DNA of 61,233 nt from Terripilifer ovatus. Its GTDB lineage: Bacteria; Pseudomonadota; Alphaproteobacteria; Rhizobiales; Beijerinckiaceae. Made by a program: the position numbers and the translations under genes. A model generated the notes under the pieces. That model ran no database searches. It was not told the DNA's origin and worked only from the letters and a program-made list of their open reading frames with translations. Positions 41,750-49,989 of this stretch are shown here, piece after piece (position 1 is the first letter of the stretch; the number at the start of each line of letters is the position of its first letter). The stretch spans positions 1-61,233 of the forward strand of contig JARHVB010000084.1 of the NCBI GenBank assembly GCA_029222685.1. The letters run 5' to 3'.

Positions 41750-42766
41750 ATGGCCGAGATGGTCGCAGCATTTGCCTCTTCCCACAGCGTCATGCTGACA
41801 TGCACGCTGCAGGACTGGCAAAAGGGCTTTCGTGCATTCGATCCCAAGGGCATGTATTACGACCGCAAAGGCGATGCGGTCACATATGAGCAATTGCTTG
41901 CCCTGGCGCCTGCGAATGCGAAAGAACTAGTGACCGACGAGGCCATTGCCAGGCGTTTCGCGCAGGTCCAGGACGCCATGGCCCATATGCGCAAGGAAGT
42001 GCAGGCCGCGAAACTCGACGTTCTGATCATCTGCGGCGATGACCAGAACGAACTCTTCAGCAAGAACCTGCAGCCGGCGATCGGCATCTATCACGGCGAC
42101 AGCATCCGCAACGGCAAGAAGAAGGCCCTGCCGCAGGATGATTTCACCTGGTACAAGCATGCACAGAACCAGCGCCTGGAGGAAGGGGATGGCGTCAGCT
42201 ATCCGACTCACGGTGCGTTGGGCCTGCACCTCATCCATGGCCTGATCGAGGACGGCTTCGACGTCGCATCGCTCGGCGGCACCGCCGAAGGCAAGTACGA
42301 GGGCCACGCTTATTCGTTCATGCATAAGAAATATCTGGACGGCGCCATGGTGCCGATCGTCCCGATTTTCCTGAACACCTACTTTCCGCCGAACCAGCCG
42401 ACGCCGCGCCGCTGCGTCGATCTCGGCAAGGCCATAGGCAAGCTGGTCAAGAGCTTTCCTGAAAAGCTGCGGGTCGGTTTCATGGCCTCGGGCGGCCTCA
42501 GCCATTTCCAGGCCGAAGAAGATCTCGACGAAGCGGTCATGGACGCCATGCGCCGCAAGGATCTGGAATTCCTGTCCAATCTCGACGTCAAGCGCCTGCA
42601 GGCCGGCAGCTCCGAAATCCGCAACTGGCTGGTGCTTGCCGGCGCCTGTCCGGAGCTCGACCTGTCGTGGATTTCCTACGCGCCGGGCTATCGCACCGAC
42701 GCCTTGACGGGAACCGGGCTCGGCTTCGCCACCTTCTATCCTCCCGCGGCGAAGGCTGCGGAGTAA
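41750..42766 (+). CDS. LigB-like (type III) extradiol dioxygenase family protein
   Basis: The 338-residue protein aligns with LigB, the catalytic subunit of protocatechuate 4,5-dioxygenase. SSHS places H12 where LigB has an iron ligand, and GHAYSF (H186) matches the catalytic histidine region. FLNTYFPPNQPTPRRC and ASGGLSHF match later blocks. At the second iron-ligand position LigB has NDH but this protein has GDDQNELF (Q99). No LigA-type small subunit gene is present. It sits between the MetE-core gene and an SDR gene, with short gaps (15 and 21 bp). Ring cleavage is likely from the family, but the altered ligand leaves doubt. Confidence 0.8.
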   Translation: MAEMVAAFASSHSVMLTCTLQDWQKGFRAFDPKGMYYDRKGDAVTYEQLLALAPANAKELVTDEAIARRFAQVQDAMAHMRKEVQAAKLDVLIICGDDQNELFSKNLQPAIGIYHGDSIRNGKKKALPQDDFTWYKHAQNQRLEEGDGVSYPTHGALGLHLIHGLIEDGFDVASLGGTAEGKYEGHAYSFMHKKYLDGAMVPIVPIFLNTYFPPNQPTPRRCVDLGKAIGKLVKSFPEKLRVGFMASGGLSHFQAEEDLDEAVMDAMRRKDLEFLSNLDVKRLQAGSSEIRNWLVLAGACPELDLSWISYAPGYRTDALTGTGLGFATFYPPAAKAAE

Positions 42767-42787
42767 AAATCCTCAACGGGAGGCGTC

Positions 42788-43570
42788 ATGGATCTCGGCA
42801 TAAAGGGCCGCAAGGCGATCGTCTGCGCCTCGTCTCGCGGCCTCGGCAAGGCCTGCGCCACGGCGCTGGCGAAAGAGGGCGTCGACGTCGTCATCAACGG
42901 CCTCGACACCAAGCGCCTCGAGGCGACGGCAGCGGAAATCCGCGCCGCCACCGGTGTCAAGGTCATCGCGGTGGCAGCCGACATCACCACCGAGGAGGGG
43001 CGGAGCAAACTGCTCGCCGCCTGTCCCGATGCCGATATTCTCGTCAACAACAATGCCGGCCCGCCGCCGGGCAATTTTCTCGACTGGGACCACGCGCAAT
43101 GGCTCGCGGCGCTGGAGGCCAACATGCTGGCGGCGACCCTGATGATCCGCGGCGTTCTGCCGGGCATGTGCGAGCGCAAGTTCGGCCGCATCGTCAATAT
43201 TCTGTCCGCGATGACGAAATCCCCCCGCAGCCCCGATCTCGGCTTGTCGACGGCGGCGCGCACGGCGCTCATCGGTGTGTCGAAAGCGGTGTCCCGCGAG
43301 GTCATGGTGAACAATGTGACGCTCAACAACATGCTGCCGGAGCGCATCGACACCGACCGCCAGAAATTCATGGCCGAACGCATGGTCAAATCCCAGGGCA
43401 TCACCTTTGAGCAGGCGCGCCAGCAGATTGCCGACAGCCTGCCCGCCAAAAGATTCGGCACGCCGGAGGAATTCGGTGCTACCTGCGCCTTCATCTGCAG
43501 CGTTCATGCTGGTTTTATGACCGGCCAGAACATCCAGCTCGACGGCGGCTCCTATGAGGGGCTGATCTGA
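42788..43570 (+). CDS. SDR-fold protein lacking the YxxxK catalytic pair
   Basis: The 260-residue protein has the Rossmann fold (CASSRGLG at 13-20, NNNAG at 87-91) and a normal SDR C-terminus (PEEFGATCAFICSVHAGFMTG). In the active-site region LGLSTAARTALIGVSK occupies the place of YxxxK, so Tyr and Lys appear as S154 and R158. Comparable FabG-like proteins with S-N/T-x-A-R are known to me from other alphaproteobacterial genomes. It may use a different mechanism or be non-catalytic. GGGAGG precedes the ATG, and the gene is co-directional with the LigB-like gene. Confidence 0.82.
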   Translation: MDLGIKGRKAIVCASSRGLGKACATALAKEGVDVVINGLDTKRLEATAAEIRAATGVKVIAVAADITTEEGRSKLLAACPDADILVNNNAGPPPGNFLDWDHAQWLAALEANMLAATLMIRGVLPGMCERKFGRIVNILSAMTKSPRSPDLGLSTAARTALIGVSKAVSREVMVNNVTLNNMLPERIDTDRQKFMAERMVKSQGITFEQARQQIADSLPAKRFGTPEEFGATCAFICSVHAGFMTGQNIQLDGGSYEGLI

Positions 43571-43704
43571 ACCGGATTCGCGGCTTTTCCGGCCGTCCGC
43601 CAGCCGCACTTCATGCCTGCCCAGACCCTCCCGGGCGTTGCATTCCGCCGCCCATCCGGTCATTGTGCGCCCGGATCATTCAGGCCGCGCAAACAGGGGA
43701 GGAA

Positions 43705-43764
43705 ATGCCCGATCCGGCAGGGATGACAGAGGTTAGTCCACCACCACAACACGAAGGTACCTGA
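43705..43764 (+). other. Possible 19-codon leader ORF before ligJ
   Basis: An ATG at 43705 directly behind AGGGGAGGAA opens a 19-codon frame (MPDPAGMTEVSPPPQHEGT) that stops at 43762-43764, three bases before the ligJ ATG. The spacing of GGAGG to this ATG is short, so initiation is uncertain. If translated it could couple ribosomes into ligJ, whose own site (AAGG, 11 bases away) is weak. Confidence 0.3.
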
Positions 43765-43767
43765 GTT

Positions 43768-44796
43768 ATGATCATCGATTGCCACGGTCATTACACGACT
43801 GCGCCCAGTGAACTGGAATCCTGGCGCGATCGCCAGCTCGCAGGCATCGCCGACCCCAATCGTGGGCTGACCTCGCCGGCTCCGAAGATCTCGGACGATC
43901 AGTTGCGCGAGACCATCGAAAAGGGCCAGCTCAAGATGCAGCAGGACCGCGGCAGCGACCTGACGATCTTCTCGCCGCGCGCCGCCGGCATGGCCCACCA
44001 CGTCGGCAACCAGAAGACAAGCGAGCAATGGGCGACGGTTTGTAACGATCTCATCTACCGCGTCAGCGAGCTGTTTCCGAAGAACTTCATCGGCGTCGCC
44101 CAACTGCCGCAGTCGCCGGGCGTCGACCCGCGCAATTGCATTCGTGAAATGGAGCGCTGCGTCAACGAGCTCGGTTTCGTCGGCGTCAACCTCAATCCCG
44201 ATCCGTCGGGCGGTTACTGGAAAGAGCCGCCGCTGACCGACAAGTGGTGGTATCCGGTCTACGAGAAGATGGTCGAACTCGATATCCCGGCCATGGTCCA
44301 CGTCTCCAACTCGTGCAATCCCTGCTTCCACGCCACTGGCGCCCATTACATCAACGGCGACACGACCGCGTTCATGCAGTTCATCCAGGGCAATCTGTTC
44401 AAGGATTTCCCCACCCTGAAGTTCATCATCCCGCACGGCGGCGGGGCGGCGCCGTATCATTGGGGCCGTTATCGCGGCCTCGCGCAGATGCTGAAGAAGC
44501 CGCTGTTGAGCGAGCACCTGCTCAAGAACGTCTATTTCGACACCTGCGTCTATCATCTGCCCGGCATGCAATTGCTGGCCAAAGTGGTTCCCGTCGACAA
44601 CATCCTGTTCGCTTCCGAAATGATCGGCGCTGTGCAGGGCATCGATCCGGAGACCGGTCATCAGTATGACGACACCAAGCGTTACGTCGATCAGCTCGGC
44701 CTCAGCGCCGCCGATCTCAACAAGATCTACGAAGGCAATGCCCGCAAGGTCTATTCGCGCCTCGACGGCCAGCTCAAGAAGCGCGGCCTGATCTGA
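43768..44796 (+). CDS. ligJ: 4-oxalomesaconate hydratase (LigJ)
   Basis: The 342-residue amidohydrolase-superfamily protein matches LigJ along its length: MIIDCHGHYT, CVNELGFVGVNLNPDPSGG, MVHVSNSCNP, IIPHGGGAAPYHWGR and FDTCVYHLPG. H6, H8, H178 and E284 fall exactly at the positions I recall as zinc ligands of the characterised enzyme. LigJ adds water to 4-oxalomesaconate to give 4-carboxy-4-hydroxy-2-oxoadipate in protocatechuate/gallate 4,5-cleavage pathways. The start is fixed by the conserved N-terminus. Upstream lie the LigB-like and SDR genes, downstream an HpaI-type aldolase gene; ligI, ligC and ligK homologues are not in the window. Confidence 0.92.
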   Translation: MIIDCHGHYTTAPSELESWRDRQLAGIADPNRGLTSPAPKISDDQLRETIEKGQLKMQQDRGSDLTIFSPRAAGMAHHVGNQKTSEQWATVCNDLIYRVSELFPKNFIGVAQLPQSPGVDPRNCIREMERCVNELGFVGVNLNPDPSGGYWKEPPLTDKWWYPVYEKMVELDIPAMVHVSNSCNPCFHATGAHYINGDTTAFMQFIQGNLFKDFPTLKFIIPHGGGAAPYHWGRYRGLAQMLKKPLLSEHLLKNVYFDTCVYHLPGMQLLAKVVPVDNILFASEMIGAVQGIDPETGHQYDDTKRYVDQLGLSAADLNKIYEGNARKVYSRLDGQLKKRGLI

Positions 44797-44801
44797 TCAT
44801 C

Positions 44802-44834
44802 AAGCGCTGCGCCCAACAGGCGCAGCGCTTTTCG
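44802..44834 (+). terminator. Terminator-like hairpin after ligJ
   Basis: AAGCGCTGCGCC (44802-44813), loop CAACA and GGCGCAGCGCTT (44819-44830) are followed by TTCGCTT. The stem is 12 bp, but the T-run is short, so some readthrough into the aldolase gene 60 bp later is likely. Confidence 0.7.
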
Positions 44835-44892
44835 CTTGCGACGTCCGGTAAGCGCTCGAAGCCTGCCGGCATATTTTTTAAAAGAGGATCCC

Positions 44893-45747
44893 ATGGCAGA
44901 GACAAGGCTCAACGGCGTCATCCGCGCGCTCGAATCCGGCAAGCCGGCTTTCGCGACATTCTCCCCCGCCACGCCCGATGCGGCGATTGCGCTGCACGGC
45001 ACGAAATACGACGGCGTCGTGTTCGAGACAGAGCACAACGTCTGGGACGGCACCAACGTCCGTCACGGCCTGCAGTATCTCCTCAACCGCGCCGAAATCG
45101 CCAAGGGCGGTCTGGCGCCGAAGATCACGCCGATCGTCCGCATCCCGCCGAACGGCGCCGAGATGAACCAGCATTTCTCCAAGCAGGCGCTCGACATGGG
45201 CGCTTTCGGCATCGTCTGGCCGCATGTCAGCACGGTCGAGCAGGCCTATAACGCCGTTTCCGCCTGCCGCTATCCGACGATGAAGGAAAATCCGCTGCAC
45301 GAGCCGTTCGGCCAGCGCGGCGACGGCCCGCATGGGGCCGTGCGCTACTGGGGTCTGAGCCAGCAGGAATATTACGAGCGCGCCGACGTCTGGCCGCTGA
45401 ACCCGAAGGGCGAGATCTTCGTAATTCTCATGATTGAGGATCTCGAAGGCCTGCAGAACCTCGACGAGATGCTGAAGAAGGTGAAGGGCATCGGCGCCAT
45501 CCTCATCGGCGAAGGCGATCTCTCCCAGGAACTCGGCTATGCGCGCCAGTACGAGCATCCGGTCGTGCTCGATCACATGCGTAAGATCGTCGAGACGGCG
45601 AAGGCGAACAACGTCGTCGTCGGCCATCCGCACGTGGACGCCAAGAACGTCGAACGCGTCCTGAACGAAGGCTATCGCTTCCTGATGCCGGCGCCCGAGC
45701 GCACCTTCAACGGCCTCAACAAGGGCCTCGAGCTCGCCGGTCGCTGA
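44893..45747 (+). CDS. HpcH/HpaI-family class II aldolase
   Basis: From the ATG at 44893 (AGAGGA upstream) the product is 284 residues with the HpaI barrel: YDGVVFETEHNVW, PIVRIPPN, GAFGIVWPHVST with its metal region, and ILMIEDLEGLQN giving the carboxylate ligand. The family cleaves 4-hydroxy-2-oxo acids to pyruvate and an aldehyde. Directly after ligJ, it could replace LigK and cleave 4-carboxy-4-hydroxy-2-oxoadipate, but that is inference. It is 19 bp ahead of the dihydroxyphthalate-decarboxylase-like gene. Confidence 0.87.
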   Translation: MAETRLNGVIRALESGKPAFATFSPATPDAAIALHGTKYDGVVFETEHNVWDGTNVRHGLQYLLNRAEIAKGGLAPKITPIVRIPPNGAEMNQHFSKQALDMGAFGIVWPHVSTVEQAYNAVSACRYPTMKENPLHEPFGQRGDGPHGAVRYWGLSQQEYYERADVWPLNPKGEIFVILMIEDLEGLQNLDEMLKKVKGIGAILIGEGDLSQELGYARQYEHPVVLDHMRKIVETAKANNVVVGHPHVDAKNVERVLNEGYRFLMPAPERTFNGLNKGLELAGR

Positions 45748-45766
45748 TCATCGCGGAGGAATAGGC

Positions 45767-46681
45767 ATGTCGACATTTCCCGCTACGGGACCTGTCACGC
45801 TGCGCACCAATCTCGCGGACTCACCATCCGCGAAAGCATTGAAAGCCGGCGAGATCGCAACACCGCTCGTCAACTGGGACTTTGCCGGCCCAGTGACGGC
45901 CAACCAGGGTTTCAAGCCCATGGTCCGCGAAGGCAAATTCACCGCCGGTGAACTCGCCATCGTCACCTATATGCAGGCGCTCGACTACGGCAAGCCGCTG
46001 GTGCTGCTGCCGGCGACCATGGTCGGCCGCTTCCAGCATCAGTTCTTCGTCTGCCGCAAGGAGCGGTCGCCGATGGACCCTAAGACGCTGGAAGGCAAGA
46101 AGGTCGCCGTGCGTTCCTATACGCAGACGACCGGCGTGTGGGTGCGCGGCATCCTGCAGGATGAATACGGCGTCGATCTCAACAAGCTGAAGTGGTTGTG
46201 CTGGGACGATCCGCATCTGGCCGAATATACCGACCCGCCGGAACTCGTCGAACGGGCCAAGCCCGGCGGCAAGGACCTCAACACCATGGCGCTCGACGGC
46301 GACGTCGATGCCGTGATCCCGGCAGCAGACCTGCTCAAGAACCCGGAGATGCGCACCGTCGTCGAAAATCCCGACGCGGCGGGCGCGGCCTGGGGCGCGA
46401 AATATGGCTGCGGACATATCAACCATATGTTTGCCGTTCATAAGGACCTCCCCAGGGAGCGTCCCGACGTGGTCAGCCAAATTTTCGACGCGCTGAAGGA
46501 AAGCAAGGCCAGGGCCGGACTTCCGAAGGCCGGCGAGATCGACCAGCTTCCCATGGGTCTGGAAGCCTGCCGCAAGTCGCTCGAACTGGTGACACGCTAC
46601 GCCTACGAACAGAAGATCGTCAAGAAACACTACAAGGTCGAAGAGCTGTTTGACGACGTGACGATCAAGCTCGGCGCGTAA
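45767..46681 (+). CDS. 4,5-dihydroxyphthalate decarboxylase-like / binding-protein-fold protein, second copy
   Basis: The 304-residue protein has no signal peptide. Its blocks are related to 8923-9909: GKFTAGELAIVTYMQALDYG, LVLLPATMVGRFQH, LEGKKVAVRSYTQTTGVWVR and QDEYGVDLNKLKW. GGAGGAATAGGC precedes the ATG. As with the first copy, the fold is that of a type II solute-binding protein, and a decarboxylase role is uncertain. It is enclosed by an aldolase gene and a ThDP enzyme gene on the same strand, so a cytoplasmic catabolic function seems more likely than uptake. Confidence 0.72.
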   Translation: MSTFPATGPVTLRTNLADSPSAKALKAGEIATPLVNWDFAGPVTANQGFKPMVREGKFTAGELAIVTYMQALDYGKPLVLLPATMVGRFQHQFFVCRKERSPMDPKTLEGKKVAVRSYTQTTGVWVRGILQDEYGVDLNKLKWLCWDDPHLAEYTDPPELVERAKPGGKDLNTMALDGDVDAVIPAADLLKNPEMRTVVENPDAAGAAWGAKYGCGHINHMFAVHKDLPRERPDVVSQIFDALKESKARAGLPKAGEIDQLPMGLEACRKSLELVTRYAYEQKIVKKHYKVEELFDDVTIKLGA

Positions 46682-46689
46682 CCCTATCT

Positions 46690-46750
46690 CCCTTCTCCCG
46701 CTCCGCGGGAGAAGGTGGCCCTTGCGAAGCAAGGGTCGGATGAGGGGGCC
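46690..46750. repeat. Dispersed palindromic repeat (family B), copy 2
   Basis: CCTTCTCCCGC.CCGCGGGAGAAGG followed by TGGCCCTTGCGAAGCAAGGG and GGATGAGGG. The copy at 50366-50422 has the same order of blocks, and the stem at 26116-26151 has the first block only. Confidence 0.8.
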
Positions 46751-46785
46751 TTTAAACAAACAATAACATCGAAGGGGGAGAGGCG

Positions 46786-48408
46786 ATGCCGGTCAAGTCA
46801 GGCGGCGATGCCGTCGTCGAAGCGCTGGTGGCCCATGGCATCGACACGCTGTTCTGCCTGCCGGGCGTGCAGAGCGATCATCTCTTCAATGCCATCTTCG
46901 ATTCCAATGGCGCGCTGACACCCATTCACACGCGACACGAACAGGGCGCCGCCTATATGGCGCTCGGCGCCGCCATGGCGACGGGCCGGCCCGCCGCCTA
47001 TTCCGTGGTGCCGGGGCCGGGCTTTCTCAATTCCTGCGCGGCGCTGGCGACCGCCTGGGCCGTCAATGCGCCGGTCATGGCGCTGATCGGACAATTGCCG
47101 ACGGTCGGCATCGGCAAGGGGTGGGGCCTGCTGCACGAAATTCCCGACCAGACTGCCATTCTCTCGCAATTGACAAAGCATGCGAGCCGCATCGACACGC
47201 CGCAGGAAGCGCCGCGCAAGATCGCCGAGGCCTATCGCGCGCTGATCTCCGGCCGGCCCCGCCCGGTCGGCATCGAACTGCCAGCCGATATGCTGAGCAA
47301 AAAAGCGGAGGTTGAGCCCGTCGCGCCTCTGCCGTGCGAGGATTATCCGGTGGCGGCTTCCGGCGACATCGTGCGCGCGGCCGATCTCATCGCCAAGGCG
47401 CAATATCCGATCATCTTCGCCAGTTCCGGCGCCATCCGAGCTGCCGTTGAAGTGCGGGCGCTGGCGGAAAAGATCGGTGCGCCTGTCGTCGGCCATCGGC
47501 TCGGCCGCGGCATCCTCGATGCGCGTCATCCGCTGGCACATACCTTCACCTCCGTGCACCCGCTGTGGAAGCAATGCGACGTCGTCATCGTCGTCGGCGC
47601 CCGCGCGCATCTGCCGTTGCAGACCTGGGGCTGGGACGACAGGATCAAGCTCATCCGCATCGATGTTGACCCTTCAGAACCCGATCGCTTTCAAAAGCCA
47701 GAGGTCGCCATTCTTGGCGACAGCCTGGCGACCTTGGCCGCCATCAACGAACAACTGAAAACTTGCAGCATCGACGCGAAGCCGCGCATCGCCGCCAGCC
47801 GGGACCGGCAGGTGCAGTTCGCCGACGACATCAAAGGCCTCGAACCGCAATTGTCCTATCTGCGCGCCATCCGCGACGTGCTGCCCGATGATGGCATCCT
47901 GATCGACGATCTCACCCAGGTCGGCTATGTCGCGCGCATCGCCTATCCGGTCTACAAGCCGCGCACGCTCATAACATCCGGCTTCCAGGGCACGCTCGGC
48001 TGGGGCGTGGCGACGTCACTCGGCGCCAAGCATGCGGTCGGTGACCGGCCGGTGGTCGTCATCTCCGGCGACGGCGGCTTCATGTACAATGTGCAGGAAT
48101 TGTCGACGGCGGTGCGCCATCGCATCGGCGCGGTCTTCGTCGTCTTCAACGACGGCGCCTTCGGCAACGTCAAGCGCATGCAGCAGGAACTGCACGGCAA
48201 CCGGGTCATCGCCAGCGACCTGCTCAATCCCGATTTCGTCAGGCTCGGCGAGAGCTATGGGCTCGGCGCGCAGCGCGTGCGCTCGCCCGAGGCGTTTCGC
48301 ACGGCGCTGGAAAAGGCCATCGCCAGCGGCGAGCCAAATCTCATTGAAGTGACATTCGGCGAAGTGCCGAGCCCCTGGCCGTTCATCGAACTGCCGAAGG
48401 TGCGCTGA
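46786..48408 (+). CDS. ThDP-dependent enzyme, acetolactate synthase-like, second type
   Basis: The 540-residue protein has the ThDP three-domain build. E52 in HTRHEQGAAYMALG is the cofactor glutamate, GRGILDARHPL lies in the middle domain and VVISGDGGFMYNVQELSTAV with VVFNDGAFGN is the diphosphate motif. No signal peptide. It is only distantly related to 26157-27917. Relatives include sulfoacetaldehyde acetyltransferase, oxalyl-CoA decarboxylase-like and benzaldehyde lyase-like enzymes; I cannot assign one. GGGGGAGAGGCG precedes the ATG. It follows the second dihydroxyphthalate-decarboxylase-like gene after a dispersed repeat. Confidence 0.83.
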   Translation: MPVKSGGDAVVEALVAHGIDTLFCLPGVQSDHLFNAIFDSNGALTPIHTRHEQGAAYMALGAAMATGRPAAYSVVPGPGFLNSCAALATAWAVNAPVMALIGQLPTVGIGKGWGLLHEIPDQTAILSQLTKHASRIDTPQEAPRKIAEAYRALISGRPRPVGIELPADMLSKKAEVEPVAPLPCEDYPVAASGDIVRAADLIAKAQYPIIFASSGAIRAAVEVRALAEKIGAPVVGHRLGRGILDARHPLAHTFTSVHPLWKQCDVVIVVGARAHLPLQTWGWDDRIKLIRIDVDPSEPDRFQKPEVAILGDSLATLAAINEQLKTCSIDAKPRIAASRDRQVQFADDIKGLEPQLSYLRAIRDVLPDDGILIDDLTQVGYVARIAYPVYKPRTLITSGFQGTLGWGVATSLGAKHAVGDRPVVVISGDGGFMYNVQELSTAVRHRIGAVFVVFNDGAFGNVKRMQQELHGNRVIASDLLNPDFVRLGESYGLGAQRVRSPEAFRTALEKAIASGEPNLIEVTFGEVPSPWPFIELPKVR

Positions 48409-48500
48409 AGGCGTCCGCCAAAAGTCGCAACCTCGCCGCCGCCTCGCCGTCGTGCGCCAAGACGCTGCCGATTTTCTGCGACAGCGATGCAGCGGCATCG

Positions 48501-48533
48501 CGTGGATACCCGCGACAAGCGCGGGCATGACGC
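48501..48533. repeat. Dispersed palindrome (family D), complete copy
   Basis: GTGGATACCCGCGACAAGCG followed by CGGGCATGACGC. It contains the CCCGCG...CGCGGG palindrome. The same sequence in the opposite orientation is interrupted at 60790 by the IS element. Confidence 0.75.
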
Positions 48534-48614
48534 TGTTGGACCGGCGGGGCGCACATAACTATCTGTTTCTGCGTTTATTTTGGCCGAAACGCGAAGTGCT
48601 GTCCCCATTAGATT

Positions 48615-48620
48615 TATAAT
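48615..48620 (+). promoter_or_regulatory. Candidate -10 element for the amidohydrolase-Rieske pair
   Basis: A perfect TATAAT lies in an AT-rich island (48607-48636) within otherwise GC-rich DNA, 76 bp before the ATG at 48696. I find no good -35 at normal spacing, so an activator may be needed. Confidence 0.35.
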
Positions 48621-48695
48621 AGCTAATAATTTGCTTTTACGCTGCCCACTTTGGTGGCATGCTCCCGGCCCGAAAAAACAGCAGTGGAGGGGACG

Positions 48696-49973
48696 ATGCC
48701 CGATGAACTGAAATCATCGCTGGTCGGCGAGATTCGCGAACTTCAGGAGATCACCGCGGCCACCGATACGCGGGATTATCTGTTTGCCGCCGCACGGCAG
48801 GCGGAACGTCAGTACGATGACTACGACGTCATTATCGACGTCGATGCCCATACTCAGGAAGGCCGCTTCTGGCCTGAAATCCTCGAGTTCATGGAGAACG
48901 ACGTCCTCAAGCACACGGCGCTGAATCAGCTTGCCGGTGGCATCCGCACGCCGCTGATCAACATGCAGCCGGGCATGAGTTTCCAGGCCCTTTCGGGCCG
49001 CGTGCCGCATCAGTCCGGCCCGGCGGAAAAGGTGACCAATCCTGAAAAGCCCGGCGCCGCCTTCGTCGAGATCGCCAGGCGCAGCATCGACTTCATGGGC
49101 GTCGACTATCAGGTCGTCTTCCCGACCTCGATGCTGCATCTGGGCATGAATCCGATGGAGGACATCGAAATCTATCTGGCGCGTGCCTACAGCCGCTGGA
49201 TGACGGAGCTGGTTCTGCCGCAGGAGCCGCGCCTCGCCGGCTTGATCTACCTGCCGTTCAACAATGTCGATGAATGCGAGCGCATGGTGCGCGAATTCGG
49301 CGGCCATCCGCAGGTTGTCGGCTATACGATCTGTGCCGTGCGCCACAAACCCGTGCATCACAACCAGTATATGCGGCTCTATGCGATGATCGAGGAAAGC
49401 GGCAAGCCGCTGGTCTTCCATGCCGGTCCGCACTGGGACGATCCCTCGTTCACGCAGCTCAACCGCTTCATCTCCATGCACGCTCTGTCGTTCGTGCATT
49501 ACAATCTCATTCACATGACCAACTGGATCATCAATGCGCTGCCTGAGCGCTTCCCCAAGCTCAAGACCGTGTGGGTCGAAAGCGGCGTGGCCTGGATTCC
49601 CTTCCTCATGCAACGCCTCGACCATGAAGTGCTGCTGCGCCAGAGCGAGGCGCCGGGCCTCAAGCGCATGCCCAGCGAATACATGCAGGACATGTTCTAT
49701 TCCAGCCAGCCGCTGGAGCGTTACGACCTCAAACTTCTCGAAGCGACATTCGACAAGATGAAGGCCTCGACGCAACTGCTGTTCTCGTCTGACTGGCCGC
49801 ACTGGGATTTCGATCCGCCAAGTTCCATCACCTCGCTGCCCTTCCTCGACGATCAGGCCAAGCGCAACATTCTTGGCCTCAACGCGGCGCGCCTGTTCAA
49901 CCTGCCCATCAAGCGGACCCGCCCGCGCGCAGCCGAAGCCATGGCCGCCCGCGCCGCCCATCGTGTTTCCTGA
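48696..49973 (+). CDS. COG2159 amidohydrolase (ACMSD-like), DxDxH type
   Basis: The 425-residue protein has an N-terminal extension of about 45 residues (IRELQEITAATDTRDYLFAA) before the barrel. The first strand reads IIDVDAH where classical members have DxHxH; further sites are LVFHAGPHWDD, VWVESGVAWIPF and FSSDWPHWDF with the C-terminal aspartate. The enzyme should bind one metal and act as hydrolase or decarboxylase on a carboxylated ring or ring-cleavage product. AGTGGAGGGGACG precedes the ATG. It is 16 bp upstream of a Rieske protein gene, an arrangement repeated at 58105-60735. Confidence 0.85.
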   Translation: MPDELKSSLVGEIRELQEITAATDTRDYLFAAARQAERQYDDYDVIIDVDAHTQEGRFWPEILEFMENDVLKHTALNQLAGGIRTPLINMQPGMSFQALSGRVPHQSGPAEKVTNPEKPGAAFVEIARRSIDFMGVDYQVVFPTSMLHLGMNPMEDIEIYLARAYSRWMTELVLPQEPRLAGLIYLPFNNVDECERMVREFGGHPQVVGYTICAVRHKPVHHNQYMRLYAMIEESGKPLVFHAGPHWDDPSFTQLNRFISMHALSFVHYNLIHMTNWIINALPERFPKLKTVWVESGVAWIPFLMQRLDHEVLLRQSEAPGLKRMPSEYMQDMFYSSQPLERYDLKLLEATFDKMKASTQLLFSSDWPHWDFDPPSSITSLPFLDDQAKRNILGLNAARLFNLPIKRTRPRAAEAMAARAAHRVS

Positions 49974-49989
49974 GTTAGGGATAGAGACA

